A stretch of DNA of 63,761 nucleotides from Mesostigma viride (taxonomy: Eukaryota > Streptophyta > Mesostigmatophyceae > Mesostigmatales > Mesostigmataceae), in NCBI GenBank assembly GCA_009746045.1, contig RPFO01000418.1:2216670-2280430 (forward strand), in the 5' to 3' direction. Under the pieces are notes generated by a model. It made no database searches. It was not told the origin of the DNA and saw only the letters and a program-made list of their open reading frames with translations. Position numbers and translations under genes: made by a program. Below, piece after piece: positions 1-12,755 of this stretch (position 1 is its first letter; each line of letters starts with the position of its first letter).

Positions 1-205
1 GAGGGTTGGATCCATTCTTCTTCTTGTTATCATTATTACTTATTAATGATAAGGTTGAGGGTTGGATTCATTCTTCTTCTTGTTATCATGATTTCTTATT
101 TTGATCGCTTATCATGATTGGTCTGCTAATGTTATGAACGAGGGTTGGATGATGTGCATATCAATCACGTGCGCAGTTGCAATCTCATGTATGAGCTAAT
201 GCATT

Positions 206-236
<31 letters not shown>

Positions 237-1000
237 CTGCTCTGCTCCAGGATTTATTAGATAAAATCATGTAGACTCCAGGATACCCCCAACGGATCAG
301 GTCCGCCTGCAGCTATGCAGTTGGAATTCAACCACCTTTGATGTGCTTGTGTTGCAAGTCCATGCCAAAGTCAGCTCACAGAGGCTTGAAGCTCAAGCGT
401 CCGGACTGCCCTGGATGCCTCTGTACCAGATGCCCCCCTTCGTGCCCATGCGGCTCGTCCCTCAAATCTCTTGGAGCTGTCCTAGAATTATTGAAGTCTT
501 AATCCTAAGTAATAATTATCCCCTGGGAGAGGTAGCGTTCGCACAGCGCAGTCATCACCTTCCCTTGGCACTACCAACGCTGCTGCCTGGTGCAGCTGGT
601 GAGTATGGCTTGGTTATGGCTTGGATGCTGCGCCAGTTAAAGTTTACTCCCCCGAGGACAGGCTTCCATTTGTCCTGTCCTCTGTGCACCTAAGACACAC
701 ACATTCTCTGACTTTGAGCACCTAACGATGAATTCTTTCGTTCCCAATTCCATCCCTACCACAAACCCTCCCCAATCATCCCACCTCCGACTTTGCACGG
801 CCGCCCCCTAGTTAACCCACCTGTTTTGAACCACCCCCTATCGGATGACTCTCTTTTTGGTAAAAGGGTTGGCTCGCGATAATGTGCGATGCCACAGTCT
901 CCCCCCACCCCCCCCCCCCCCACTCCATCCCAACCTTCCCACTGCCTTCGCACTTTCCCAGCCCCCCCCCCCTTGGGGGGTTCATTTGTGAAGCCATAGC
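1..1000. other. No supported gene; homopolymer-C rich leader region
   Basis: I find no exon I can support here. There is a run of 28 C at 206-233, shorter C runs near 911-922 and 962-972, and a GAT/ATT microsatellite just downstream at about 1014-1076. A cysteine-rich open frame at about 363-510 shows no family I recognise. An upstream exon of the DUF3429 gene could lie here, because the first exon I can identify starts in mid-protein. Confidence 0.5.
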
Positions 1001-1178
1001 TTAGTACCATGCCGTGATGATGATGATGATGATTATGATGATGATTATTATTATTATTATGATTATGATTATGATTTCTTCTTCTCATCAACCCCCCTCA
1101 TCCGCCTCGCCCCCAAGCCAACCCTTCCCACCCGACCCCACCCACACCCACCCGACCCATACCCACCCCGCTTACTTA

Positions 1179-1503
1179 CACCACCACCACCACCACCACC
1201 ACCACCACCACCACCACCACCACCACCACCACCACCACCACCACCACCACCACCACCACCACCACCACACCACCACCACCACCACCACCACCACCACCAC
1301 CACCACCACCACCACCACCACCACCACCACCACCACCACCACCACCACCACCACCACCACCACCACCACCACCACCACCACCACCACCACCACCACCACC
1401 ACCACCACCACCACCACCACCACCACCACCACCACCACCACCACCACCACCACCACCACCACCACCACCACCACCACCACCACCACCACCACCACCACCA
1501 CCA
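1179..1503 (+). repeat. (CAC)n microsatellite abutting a splice acceptor
   Basis: About 108 CAC/ACC units, with one 2-nt irregularity near 1267-1269. It stops about 20 nt before the acceptor of the first recognised DUF3429 exon, so it occupies the place of the polypyrimidine tract. The long poly-His, poly-Thr, poly-Gly, poly-Trp and poly-Val frames through it are products of the repeat. Confidence 0.95.
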
Positions 1504-1524
1504 CGACGCCTCACCCTTTGCCAG

Positions 1525-4500
1525 CTGCGTGGCGTGTTCCAGCTCAAGGACGTCCCCCCCGTGCCCCTCGCGCTGGGTCTGGCCGGCGCCATCCCATTTG
1601 TGGCGCTCTCGCCGGTTGGAGCAATGTTGCTGCCTGTGCCGGTGAGGGGCGCTAGCACCCAAAACACCAAGTAGGGATAACTAATAAACGCGATGTTGCT
1701 GCCTGTGTCGGTGATATATGAAGAAGGGATAGTAGCAAACAGTATAATCCCAAACTAATGACCCTTGTAGGGGCAAGCAAACTAGAACCAGGGGCAGCAA
1801 GGACAGTGTGTTAACTGCAAGCAATAATGGACGCTGTACCATAGTAGAGTCTTGAGAATGACAGTAGTTACCTGGGCTAGGGAAGATTGAAACTAGGTGT
1901 TTGTAATAGCGGCACTCAATAGTACTACCTGGTCGATGAAGATGCATAGACATGTTTCATCCATGTTTCATGAGAGAGTTAACGAAATCAGGTATATGGT
2001 GGAGTGGGGCCGTGACCAACAAACGGCATCATCGATTATCAAAGTATGTGGGACCAAGCATAATGCAGCATAAAGGTTGATGCTCCGCGGCGGCCCCACG
2101 GGGCTGCATGACTAACTGATCGAGCCAAAGGGCCTAAGTGCTAACCCCCTTGGTCCCCCCTGGTTTAGAGTCGAACCGCCTCTTCTAGCTGGGGTTATGC
2201 ACCCCGAGCTCTTCCATGTGGTTTTAGTGGTTAGCAATTCAATTCAAGCTCTCGGCCTTCCAAGTACGCGGCTGACGTGTTGAATGTTGCTTCTGGGTAG
2301 GTCGAGTTTGTGATATGTCTGGTGGTGGTTGTCTCATACGTACATCTCCCGAATGTTTACTTTCCCAATCATGCCAGATTGTGGAGTTTCGCTTGGCTCT
2401 GCTTGGCTCGGCTCATCCACTTGCACCACAGCCATTCGCTCTCTGAAGTTTATCTTGTCAATAATGTAATGTAGTAATCGGATTCGTCCTTGTCTTTGAA
2501 TCGTGCTAAGGTATCGCCTTGATTGGGTTCATCTGCGGCTGCTGCTAGTATTACCTGATAGCAAAGTGTTACTAGTATTACCTGAGAGCAAAGCCTGAGT
2601 CAGGTACCCTCTCTGCCACTATCTGAGTGAACCCTCCCTGCCCCCGCTGCGCCTACGGCCGTGCTGGCATGTCAGTTACTAGGGCTGACCGTATTCCTTT
2701 GTGGTTGCTGCTCATAGGGCTGACCGTATTCCTTTGTGGTTGCTGCTCATAGGGCTGACCGTATTCCTTTGTGGTTGCTGCTCATAGGGCTGACCGTATT
2801 CCTTTGTGGTTGCTGCTCATAGGGCTGACCGTATTCCTTTGTGGTTGCTGCTCATAGGGCTGACCGTATTCCTTTGTGGTTGCTGCTCATAGGGCTGACC
2901 GTATTCCTTTGTGGTTGCTGCTCATAGGGCTGACCGTATTCCTTTGTGGTTGCTGCTCATAGGGCTGACCGTATTCCTTTGTGGTTGCTGCTCATAGGGC
3001 TGACCGTATTCCTTTGTGGTTGCTGCTCATAGGGCTGACCGTATTCCTTTGTGGTTGCTGCTCATAGGGCTGACCGTATTCCTTTGTGGTTGCTGCTCAT
3101 AGGGCTGACCGTATTCCTTTGTGGTTGCTGCTCATAGGGCTGACAGTATTCCTTTGTGGTTGCTGCTCATAGGGCTGACAGTATTCCTTTGTGGTTGCTG
3201 CTCATAGGGCTGACCGTATTCCTTTGTGGTTGATGCTCAAACTGGCTAGTAATAAAGCCCGACTCCTGTACCCGACCGGCCCCCATCTTAACCCTGCCTC
3301 AGGCCGCACTAGCAACGCATGCGGTGTCGTCCCAGATCGCGTATGGGGCCTCCATCCTGTCCTTCTTGGGGGCCGTGCACTGGGGCATGGCCATGGCCTC
3401 GGGTGGCAGCGCCGGGGGTGAGTGGGTGCTGGGTGGTAGAGGTGGTGGTGGCAGGACAGGGGGCGGGTGGCAGTTCAGAAGTGTTTTTGCAGTTTTGAAG
3501 CGTGGCATGCCATGGCGGCGAGGCAGAAAGGGGGTGGCTGTTGCGTACGGGCGAAGGCAGGGATGGCGGCAAGGAGGGTATGTGATGATGGATGGTGGCA
3601 TGTGATGGCGGTGGCTGTTGTGTACGGGGGGAATGCTGACCTGGCGGGTTGTGGGTGGTTCAGTGTGGTGCGTAAAGGCAGCATCAGGCATGGCATATGT
3701 GTGGCTGCATGTTGGGTGCAGGCTGGCCATACGTCGGGTGCAGGGGGCGATGTGTAGGGGTCAATGGGTGGATTGTTGACTGGCCACCATATCCCCCCAC
3801 CATTTCCATCCACCACTTCCAGCCACGATCGTCCCAGTAGGAGGGGCTCCCCACTCAATGTGAGGTACCCCAGGTCCTCCGGCACTTCCCAGGGACTGCT
3901 GACGACGGGAGAAAAGCAATCGCCTAACAAATTTCGGAGCTCCCTCCGCGTGATTTTGTGGGATGACGACTGTAAATCAGGAGTGACCAAGATGCGTATC
4001 TCTACTAGATTTTACTAGATTATAGATACTAGATAGATTATATAATCTCTACGAAGCTGTACTACATGTTACTGACTTTCCGCCGCACACCATTTGTTGC
4101 TGACTGACTGACAGTAGCTATGCATGCAGTAGCGGGCAGTAACCTTGTGAATGTGACTGCCGGACCAAACAGCTGCTGGCGCGGCGAGTGCATGGTTCTT
4201 AGCCTGCATATAATCGATTCTGTGTCGGATCATTGACGCCGGATCATCGATGTCAGAGACGTTGACAAGATCCTCCAAGACAAACCTGGTTGGACACTAC
4301 TGACAATGACCGACGCAACTCAACGATGACTGACTCAGAGCCTCAGCTGCATGATCTGGTCGCTCCTCCCGTCCATACTGGCCGACGACCCTACAATAGC
4401 CTATGATAAAACTGAGAGCTCCTTCCGGCCAAGCCACTTGGACGAGCTTGTAGGACGTCTGTGAAAATTGCCCTGGGAGCTCCCTCCTTGCCTAAATCTG

Positions 4501-7500
4501 GACGACGGAGCCCGTTTTGTACGAACCAATAGGCTCCCTCCGTCCAAAATCGGGATGAGGGAAAAGTTCTCGGAGAGACCCAAGTGGCCGGTGGGACACC
4601 CCTCCTGTATTGGTGGTTATCAATCTGTCATTCGTAACACGGCTACTGAACACGGCATAGGGCAGTGCGGTACACCTCTGTTGATACATACGCCGCGTGC
4701 ATGCACACGCCATCGCTTTCGTTTGTTATACTGCAGTACTGCCATATATTTATTGAGAATGATAAATTTCCTGATATATCCGCTGCTTTGTGTGTCTTGC
4801 GGGCAAGCCGGCAAGGGCGGCGTGGTTGTAAACCCTGTTACGATTTGTGAGCAAATGCAAGGAATATTTATGGATGACAGTAGCCACTGATTGCCCTTGA
4901 ATTTGCGGCTGCTGCGTGTGCTCACCAGTCCGCAGGATATCTAATCCTATTGGTGTGGAAAGCACTACCTGACGCCTCGTACACGAGCACTATTGAGACG
5001 TGGGGAAAAGGGAGGAAAAGGGAGGAAAAGGGAGGAAAAGGGAGGACAAGGGAGGACAAGGGAGGACAAGGGAGGACAAGGGAGGAAAAGGGAGGAAAAG
5101 GGAGGAAAAGGGAGGAAAAGGGAGGAAAAGGGAGGAAAAGGGAGGAAAAGGGAGGAAAAGGGAGGAAAAGGGAGGAAAAGGGAGGAAAAGGGAGGAAAAG
5201 GGAGGAAAAGGGAGGAAAAGGGAGGACAAGGGAGGACAAGGGAGGACAAGGGAGGACAAGGGAGGACAAGGGAGGACAAGGGAGGACAAGGGAGGACAAG
5301 GGAGGACAAGGAGGACAAGGGAGGACAAGGGAGGACAAGGGAGGCAAAGGGAGGCAAAGGGAGGCAAAGGGAGGAAAAGGGAGGAAAAGGGAGGAAAAAG
5401 GAGGAAAAGGGAGGAAAAGGGAGGACAAGGGAGGACAAGGGAGGAAAAGGGAGGACAAGGGAGGACAAGGGAGGACAAGGGAGGACAAGGGAGGACAAGG
5501 GAGGACAAGGGAGGACAAGGGAGGACAAGGGAGGAAAAGGGAGGAAAAGGGAGGACAAGGGAGGACAAGGGAGGAAAAGGGAGGAAAAGGGAGGAAAAGG
5601 GAGGAAAAGGGAGGAAAAGGGAGGAAAAGGGAGGAAAAGGGAGGAAAAGGGAGGAAAAGGGAGGAAAAGGGAGGAAAAGGGAGGAAAAGGGAGGAAAAGG
5701 GAGGAAAAGGGAGGAAAAGGGAGGAAAAGGGAGGAAAAGGGAGGAAAAGGGAGGAAAAGGGAGGAAAAGGGAGGAAAAGGGAGGAAAAGGGAGGAAAAGG
5801 GAGGAAAAGGGAGGAAAAGGGAGGACAAGGGAGGACAAGGGAGGACAAGGGAGGACAAGGGAGGACAAGGGAGGACAAGGGAGGACAAGGGAGGACAAGG
5901 GAGGACAAGGGAGGACAAGGGAGGACAAGGGAGGACAAGGGAGGACAAGGGAGGCAAAGGGAGGCAAAGGGAGGCAAAGGGAGGCAAAGGGAGGCAAAGG
6001 GAGGAAAAAGGAGGAAAAGGGAGGACAAGGGAGGACAAGGGAGGAAAAGGGAGGAAAAGGGAGGACAAGGGAGGACAAGGGAGGACAAGGGAGGACAAGG
6101 GAGGACAAGGGAGGACAAGGGAGGACAAGGGAGGAAAAGGGAGGAAAAGGGAGGAAAAGGGAGGACAAGGGAGGAAAAGGGAGGAAAAGGGAGGAAAAGG
6201 GAGGAAAAGGGAGGAAAAGGGAGGAAAAGGGAGGAAAAGGGAGGAAAAGGGAGGAAAAGGGAGGAAAAGGGAGGAAAAGGGAGGAAAAGGGAGGAAAAGG
6301 GAGGAAAAGGGAGGAAAAGGGAGGAAAAGGGAGGAAAAGGGAGGAAAAGGGAGGAAAAGGGAGGAAAAGGGAGGAAAAGGGAGGAAAAGGGAGGACAAGG
6401 GAGGACAAGGGAGGACAAGGGAGGACAAGAGAGGACAAGGGAGGACAAGGGAGGACAAGGGAGGACAAGGGAGGACAAGGGAGGACAAGGGAGGACAAGG
6501 GAGGACAAGGGAGGACAAGGGAGGACAAGGGAGGACAAGGGAGGACAAGGGAGGAAAAGGGAGGAAAAGGGAGGAAAAGGGAGGCAAGGGAGGACAAGGG
6601 AGGAAAAGGGAGGACAAGGGAGGACAAGGGAGGACAAGGGAGGCAAAGGGAGGCAAAGGGAGGCAAAGGGAGGCAAAGGGAGGCAAAGGGAGGCAAAGGG
6701 AGGCAAAGGGAGGCAAAGGGAGGCAAAGGGAGGCAAAGGGAGGAAAAGGGAGGAAAAGGGAGGAAAAGGGAGGAAAAGGGAGGAAAAGGGAGGAAAAGGG
6801 AGGAAAAGGGAGGAAAAGGGAGGAAAAGGGAGGAAAAGGGAGGAAAAGGGAGGAAAAGGGAGGAAAAGGGAGGCAAAGGGAGGAAAGGGGAGGAAAAGGG
6901 ATTACGGAACATGGAAAAGGGTGGGAAGAGGGTGTACATGTGCTTGCGTGGAAGGTATTGCAAGGTGAATAAAGGCCCTTCCCTTCCCTTGACCCTTTTA
7001 CTTACTAACCAACGTCACTAAGGCGACGCCAGTGCGCAGTTAAGACATCAGCAGGCGCAAATGCCAAGGTAATTTTCGCCTTTCAGCATGTCCGCTGTCG
7101 GCACGCCTTGGCCTCTTACCTTGTCGGCACACCTTGGTGTGAGATAATGTTTTCCCACCATGATGGCTGCCTTGCCCTCGCAGGACACGCCTGTTCACGT
7201 CCCTGCAGGGTGCATGTTGCCTCTAAAAAATGCACCCAATCTACTTGCTGTTTGTTGCATCTAAATAATGCACCCAATCTACTTGCTGTTTGTTGCATCT
7301 AAATAATGCACCCAATCTACTTGCTGTTTGTTGCCTCTAAAAAATGCACCCAATCTACTTGCTGTTTGTTGCATCTAAAAAATGCACCCAACCTACTTGC
7401 TGTTTGTTGCATCTAAAAAATGCACCCAATCTACTTGCTGTTTGTTGCATCTAAAAAATGCACCCAATCTACTTGCTGTTTGTTGCATCTAAAAAATGCA

Positions 7501-10500
7501 CCCAATCTACTTGCTGTTTGTTGCATCTAAAAAATGCACCCAATCTACTTGCTGTTTGTTGCATCTAAAAAATGCACCCAATCTACTTGCTGTTGATGCA
7601 TCTAAAAAATGCACCCAATCTACTTGCTGTTGATGCATGCTGACTGACCGTCCTTGTCAGGTGTTACATTTTGCATGTCAAGCGTTACCCACGATTCCGT
7701 GCGTGCTGTGTCCTTGCCTGCGTCGTCATGTTGACCATGATGGGGCACACATCAACGGGCGCCAACATGATGATGACGTCACGATGTCAACGGTGATGTC
7801 ATGATGCCGATGGCGATGTCAACGTGCGGCCCACTTGTCGCCGGTTTCATGGCTACTCATCCCCTGCAGATCGTGCGATGGCGACCCGGTACATGCCTTT
7901 GTTTGCCGTACATGCCACTTACCTTGGTCATTGACAGTGTCATATGCCGGTCTCCTTTTGTCGCATAGCATAGATCTTGGTGGCATCTCGCTCATCAATT
8001 GTAATACTGGTACGTGGATCAAGGTCATGTCTGAAGTATTCACAATGTTTTTTTGCAAGCTCCGCTAAATCACGTTGATAAGTAAATGTTCTGTTAATAC
8101 TGCTGTCATCTGTTATCACACATAACACGTTTTGATCGGTGTTGCCTCTTCGCTAAAGTCCTTGCTTCGCTAGAGTCCTTGCCAGATTCTTTGTGAGTTT
8201 GCCAACTAACAAGGCAAGGTTACTGTCTTCCCCCTGCCTCACACACATGTCACAAGGTCACTGCATTCATCATGGCGAGTGACAGGCCACATGATTGTCC
8301 ATGCTTGTAGCTCCCACCTACCATGCAACGCCTGGCTGATTGTGAGGGTGTATCTTTTGCCCCTTTCTCTTCCCCCCTTTCCTAAACCTTGTCTCGGACG
8401 TAAGTATGTTTTTTCACCTCGTTTTATCTGGCGATAGCCAGTCGCCAAGCATGGCATTTCGGGTCAAAGGAGGTTAGGGTAAAGAAGAGTTAAAGAGGGT
8501 TGATTATGAAAATGTACAGGTCAACCTGTGTTTTGTTTTTTAGAATGCGATATAGCGCGTTGTGAGCTGTGTATAGAACACATGATAACATATAGGGATT
8601 TTTTTCATGGTCATGTATATACTTTCCTGAAAGCCCATAAATCAAAGTTTTTTTTGAGCTACTCAGACCTACAACATGCTAATTCAGTAGAAAGATACAC
8701 TGGTTTGAATGCAGAGGGGTCTGACCATGACCGCGATTTGTTGACCCTAGGTCACAAGTCATGTGTTTATTCACAAATGGTGCATGAAAGAAATCTGGCT
8801 TCTTGCACGAGCTATGGGCAACATATGCAGGCTCTGTGGAACAAAACTCAGGCCCATTTCGCCACTGGAGCTATTTTTCACTAGTATCACTTGAACACAA
8901 CGCAGTTCAACTCAGTGTGAAAAATGAGAGCCCTTCACAACATGACGCAACGGCACTAGCCGCATAAACAGGGCCATAATGAGCTAGGAGGGTCAAAACG
9001 TTGAAAATAGGTGTTGTATGAGCTATACAGCACCAAACATGCATCAAACATCATGACTGATGACGTCCTTTGACTGAATCAGGCAGCCATAGCCAAAGCA
9101 TCATCCACTCTCACAACGTGTTGAGCACAAGCCTCGTGGGAAGGGAGGTGCTGGGTTGTCATTCCATAACGCGTGCAATACTGAAAGAAAGAGGCACGTG
9201 TAATGCAAGGCTTCGATAGGTTGAGTGATCCATGAGCTTACATGCAGGCAAAGATGACGTACGCTGGAATGCATGCTAGCAAATGGTGGCAAGATGCTAA
9301 CAACACATGATTATACACCATGATTATGGGCACCTAGCTGATCTTCTTGCACAATCAACGCAGTATAAGCCATCAATATCCATTCCTAACGATATATGCA
9401 CGGCTTGACGACGCACTCAGCACCTAAATACTGCACAGCTGCACCCTGCCATGGCTGACACGCAAGCAACGTCGAGAAGGATGGTTTTACAGAGGCTGGG
9501 CAGAGGCCGGTAGAAATATGTGGAAAACTGGCAGAAACTAGCTGGAAACACGATACACTTTCGCCTGCAAGCACTATTGAGCCGGTGGCAGATGCCATTT
9601 CCAGGAAAATACAGCATACGTAGCAACAGCCACGGCCACTCCTCACAGCTATTGGCAGGCACCATCATGCGGAAGCTACCCAATTAAAGTCTGCACAAAT
9701 CTCCGTTTAGCTGAGAGTCAGAGCGTTTGGAATGAATGAATACGTGTTATGGATTCAATGCACCATGGAAATACCAAGCATCGTGCTACAGCAGACCCGA
9801 GTCTTGCCGTACTGACATGTATGCCAGTTTCCAGGGTTTCCGCGTAAAAGTTGGGTGAGAAACTGGATCAATTACGTTTTCCTTGCCCCATTACGTCAAT
9901 AAACTCGTAGAAACCTGATTATCAACATCGAACCGTATCCTCATGGTCTTGCTACCTAACAGCCACTGAAATTCGCGCAAAAGCTGGCGAGATCCACCTG
10001 CCGCCATCGCTGTCGTCTTCACCGTCGTCCCGCAAAAATGGCCTATGTCAGTGGTACATATTTGTTTGCAGCTGTCACAAAAAAATTGAAAAAATACCAG
10101 GATTTTTTCTTGAATTCTACGGGATGTAAGGAGTCGGTCCACCGAGTTTCAGACCGAAAATATCGTATCTACTGGGCCTGCCGCGTGTCAGTTTACAACG
10201 CGATACATCGCGTTCTGACCCTACGACGCGATAAATTGTGTTGTAAAAAAACTTGTACCCGTGCATTTGCATCTGCAGCGTGAAATCCTCCCTGGGCTCA
10301 CCAAAGACGAAACGGGGCAATCGGCAGGTTAAGGCAGATTCAAGCATGCCAGGATGTCCCCCCTTTCTTCAAGCATAAGTTCTTTGAAATGCTCTTTTAC
10401 AGGGTTTTTTAAAAAGTCCTTCAAGACGTTGACACCGCGGTTCTCCCCCCCCCCCCCCCCCCCCCCCCCTTCCTGCAGGTACATCTGGAGCGTGACACCT

Positions 10501-11801
10501 TCCCTGATGGCCTGGACAGCACTGCTGGTCCCTGAGGGCTCGGGCCTGGCCGCACTGATCCTCTCCCTCGTCACGGTACGGAGGGTGCCTCCACCCTTAG
10601 TAACCCTTATTAACCCTTAATAACTCTTCTTGCTGCTACTTGATACATAGCGGCTTGCCTCGCTGGGTATGTCCCTCGCCATTTCGCGTGCCTCCACTCT
10701 TACTGGAATACTATCACCCTGCTTGTGTGCTGCCTGGTTTTTCGGCACCTATTGTTTGACATCCTGCTAACCACCCCCAGTATTATGCCCATAATATCCT
10801 TATATAATAACCTTTCAAAACTTTCAACATATTGGTTGTCTCATTGACATCATCAGTCAGAAATCACGCAGCCAGCTGCATCTGGAACATGTCTCCTTGC
10901 TGCTTTGTCGCGTTTCTATCGTGTTGTGTGCTTTGCCGGTCGCAGGCATATGCGGTGGACCACAACTTTGCGCGCAGTCACCTGGTGCCGCCCTGGTAAG
11001 TTCCCCTGTGTATTAATTAATAAACTATAAATATCATTCAATAAACTACAATCAGTAGCACTCATATTGCCGGGTGGGTGAAGTTTCCAGGGCTTTTAAT
11101 CGGTGGCATGCAAATAGGCAAGGCGGGTGGCATAAACGTGCCCTTACTACATACCCACCTGCGCCTGGGACGTTTTGTTTGAAGGTGTGCACTTCACAGG
11201 AACTCATTTAAGACGGTAAGGTTTTGGAGGCACACAATTCATGTGCCAACGCAAAAATGCATGGAAGACTCTTCTTTGGTTGCCCTTTTTCCCCATGAAT
11301 GGTCTCGTAGGAGTTCACCCTTACACGAGCACCTGTGACCAATCACCCATGGTGCCTCAGTCGCCTCAGTCTTTATGCCGCAACAAGCGCGCAACAAGCG
11401 CGCAACAAGCGCGCAACAAGTGCGCAACAGCGGCCTGTCCCCTTTTGCCATTCATACGGGCAACTGCTACCTGTCCCCTTCTGCCATGGATACGGGCTGC
11501 AACTACCTGTCCCCTTCTGCCATGCGTACGGGCTGCCACTACCTGTCCCCTTCTGCAATGCGTATTAATTAACTAATAAACACGTAACTGCGTCACGTGG
11601 GTGCCAATACAGAGTAAAGGAACCTTAAACCCCTATACACAATGTGATGCATAGGGGCTGCTGCTACCTATAGTTGTCTCACTTCACCTATCCCCCGGCT
11701 GCACTTGTCCCCCCTGCAGGTACCTCCCCCTTCGGCGGGTATTGACCGTGGTTGCGACCGCCAGCCTTGGCATGTCATTTATCACGCGCGTGTTCACATG
11801 A
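1525..11801 (+). CDS. DUF3429 family membrane protein (multi-exon; 5' end and one internal exon not found)
   Basis: Exons read from frame and splice signals: 1525 (or 1543)-1641, 3303-3417, 10479-10575, 10946-10995 and 11720-11801 (TGA at 11799). The pieces give family hallmarks in order: DVPPVPLALGLAGAIPF, then YGASILSFLGAVHWGMAM, then YIWSVTPSLMAWTALLVP, then a short DHNFAR stretch, and a final WYLPLRRVLTVVATASL segment. DUF3429 proteins are small integral membrane proteins of unknown role, found in bacteria, mitochondria and plants. Each piece contains a hydrophobic, membrane-spanning stretch. All exon ends are GT/AG. Exons four and five join in frame (TG|G TAC). The join 3417 to 10479 is one base out of phase, so a small exon in that 7-kb intron is unseen or a base is wrong. 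No start codon was identified. The introns carry the 35-bp, decamer and 38-bp arrays. Confidence 0.82.
1642..2680. other. Intron sequence without recognised elements
   Basis: Between the first two recognised DUF3429 exons. The sequence is mixed and no further exon, RNA gene or transposon end was recognised before the 35-bp array begins. Confidence 0.5.
2681..3240 (+). repeat. 35-bp tandem array, 16 copies
   Basis: The unit begins AGGGCTGACCGTATTCC and ends GCTGCTCAT. The array is 560 bp, exactly 16 x 35. Copies are almost identical: two carry GACAG for GACCG and the last has a G-to-A change. There are no spacers, so this is a minisatellite inside a DUF3429 intron, about 60 bp before the next exon. 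Confidence 0.97.
5002..6900 (+). repeat. 1.9-kb decamer array GGGAGGAAAA / GGGAGGACAA / GGGAGGCAAA
   Basis: About 190 decamers of three types, arranged in blocks rather than at random. One 9-bp unit near 5301-5311 and another near 6581-6590 shift the register. The plus strand is almost all purine with regular GGG-AGG runs. Because ten bases are not a multiple of three and stops are absent, five overlapping frames of about 580-670 codons exist on the two strands; I do not regard any as a gene. It lies in the long DUF3429 intron. The block order repeats (see findings). Confidence 0.97.
7214..7637 (+). repeat. 38-bp tandem array, about 11 copies
   Basis: The unit reads approximately GTTGCATCTAAAAAATGCAC followed by CCAATCTACTTGCTGTTT. 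Early copies carry ATAAT or CCTCT variants, and the last two have a short deletion at the unit end. Located in the DUF3429 intron. Confidence 0.95.
7640..10440. other. Intron sequence, no gene recognised
   Basis: About 2.8 kb with only short unrelated reading frames on both strands. If the DUF3429 exon join is short by one small exon, that exon should lie between 3418 and 10478; I could not pick it out. Confidence 0.4.
10445..10469 (+). repeat. 25-nt poly-C tract serving as polypyrimidine tract
   Basis: An uninterrupted run of 25 C followed by TTCCTGCAG and the DUF3429 exon at 10479. It occupies the branch-point/polypyrimidine position. C runs of this length are also at 206-233. Confidence 0.85.
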
Positions 11802-12042
11802 ATTGCCGCGGGGACCAACCGCGACCTGTATACTAGTATAAAATCGTAAGAATAATGACAGCGCATCCTGTGTCCAAATAAGTGGGCCGTTTGGCATCGC
11901 TTACCTTCCATTGTGGTGGGCTAACTTGACATTAAAAGCAAAAGGAAGCACGCTAGACAGGACCCCTAGGGTAGAGAGCTTAGAATGGAGTTGGCTTGAT
12001 TTCATAGATAGATTAGACCGGTAGGATTGGTTGTCCCCATCC

Positions 12043-12403
12043 ATGCATCCATCCATCCATCCATCCATCCATCCATCCGTCCGTCCGTCCGTCCGTCCGT
12101 CCGTCCGTCCGTCCGTCCGTCCGTCCGTCCGTCCGTCCGTCCGTCCGTCCGTCCGTCCGTCCGTCCGTCCGTCCGTCCGTCCGTCCGTCCGTCCGTCCGT
12201 CCGTCCGTCCGTCCGTCCATCCGTCCGTCCGTCCGTCCGTCCGTCCGTCCGTCCGTCCGTCCGTCCGTCCGTCCGTCCGTCCGTCCGTCCGTCCGTCCGT
12301 CCGTCCGTCCGTCCGTCCGTCCGTCCGTCCGTCCGTCCGTCCGTCCGTCCGTCCGTCCGTCCGTCCGTCCATCCATCCATCCATCCATCTATCCATCCAT
12401 TTA
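12043..12403 (+). repeat. (CCGT)n/(CCAT)n tetranucleotide array
   Basis: CCAT units flank a core of about 75 CCGT units at 12,077-12,367. A single CCAT sits inside the core near 12,216. CCGT contains CpG and CCAT is its CpG-to-TpG-type derivative (CCGT/ACGG to CCAT/ATGG), so the CCAT edges may be decayed CCGT. Open frames (Pro-Ser-Val-Arg; Asp-Gly-Arg-Thr) through it are repeat products. Confidence 0.95.
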
Positions 12404-12423
12404 TCGGGGTTAATGCTCCGTGA

Positions 12424-12536
12424 CTCCCCAACGGGAGCACGAGTCTAATTAATTAATTAACTTGATATTAATAATACGTACGTTAGAACATCATTTCATT
12501 AATTAATTACTTAGCCTCGTGTCCCCGTTGGGGGAC
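12424..12536. mobile_element. Two inverted retrotransposon-type 3' ends with hairpin and TTAA tail
   Basis: Plus-strand hairpin CTCCC-CAAC-GGGAG at 12,424-12,437 is followed by CACGAGTCTAATTAATTAA. A minus-strand hairpin GTCCCC-CAAC-GGGGAC lies at 12,521-12,536, followed on that strand by CACGAGGCTAAGTAATTAA. The two are clearly related and point at each other. They resemble the 3' ends at 27.5 and 61.3 kb. No coding part is attached. Confidence 0.55.
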
Positions 12537-12755
12537 CATCATTTCATATTATGGTCCACGTGAAACTGGTTATAAGACTGCGCACGAATGCAGCTGGTGC
12601 GCGCACGGCTCATTCATCTATAGTCTAGGTCATCTAGTCGCTCTACACGTAAGCCAGCCATAATTTCAATGCACAAGGATACACATTTCCATCACCATTC
12701 ATCTTCATCATCCTGAACGACTCGAACACGCGGACAAGATAACGGCAGGCTCGAG

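Noticed and set aside
1014-1670. Poly-His/poly-Thr protein or poly-Trp/Gly/Val frames
   Set aside because: These are frames of the CAC microsatellite; the real exon starts just after it.
2681-3240. CRISPR-like regular repeats
   Set aside because: Sixteen head-to-tail 35-bp copies without spacers, in a eukaryotic intron; an ordinary minisatellite.
4922-7021. Overlapping open frames of about 580-670 codons on both strands (Lys/Gly/Arg/Glu-rich and Pro/Ser/Leu-rich)
   Set aside because: They are produced by a stop-free decamer repeat inside an intron; several frames are open at once, which is the mark of a simple repeat rather than a gene.
11901-12440. Asp-Gly-Arg-Thr or Pro-Ser-Val-Arg repeat protein
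   Set aside because: A pure tetranucleotide repeat open in all frames.
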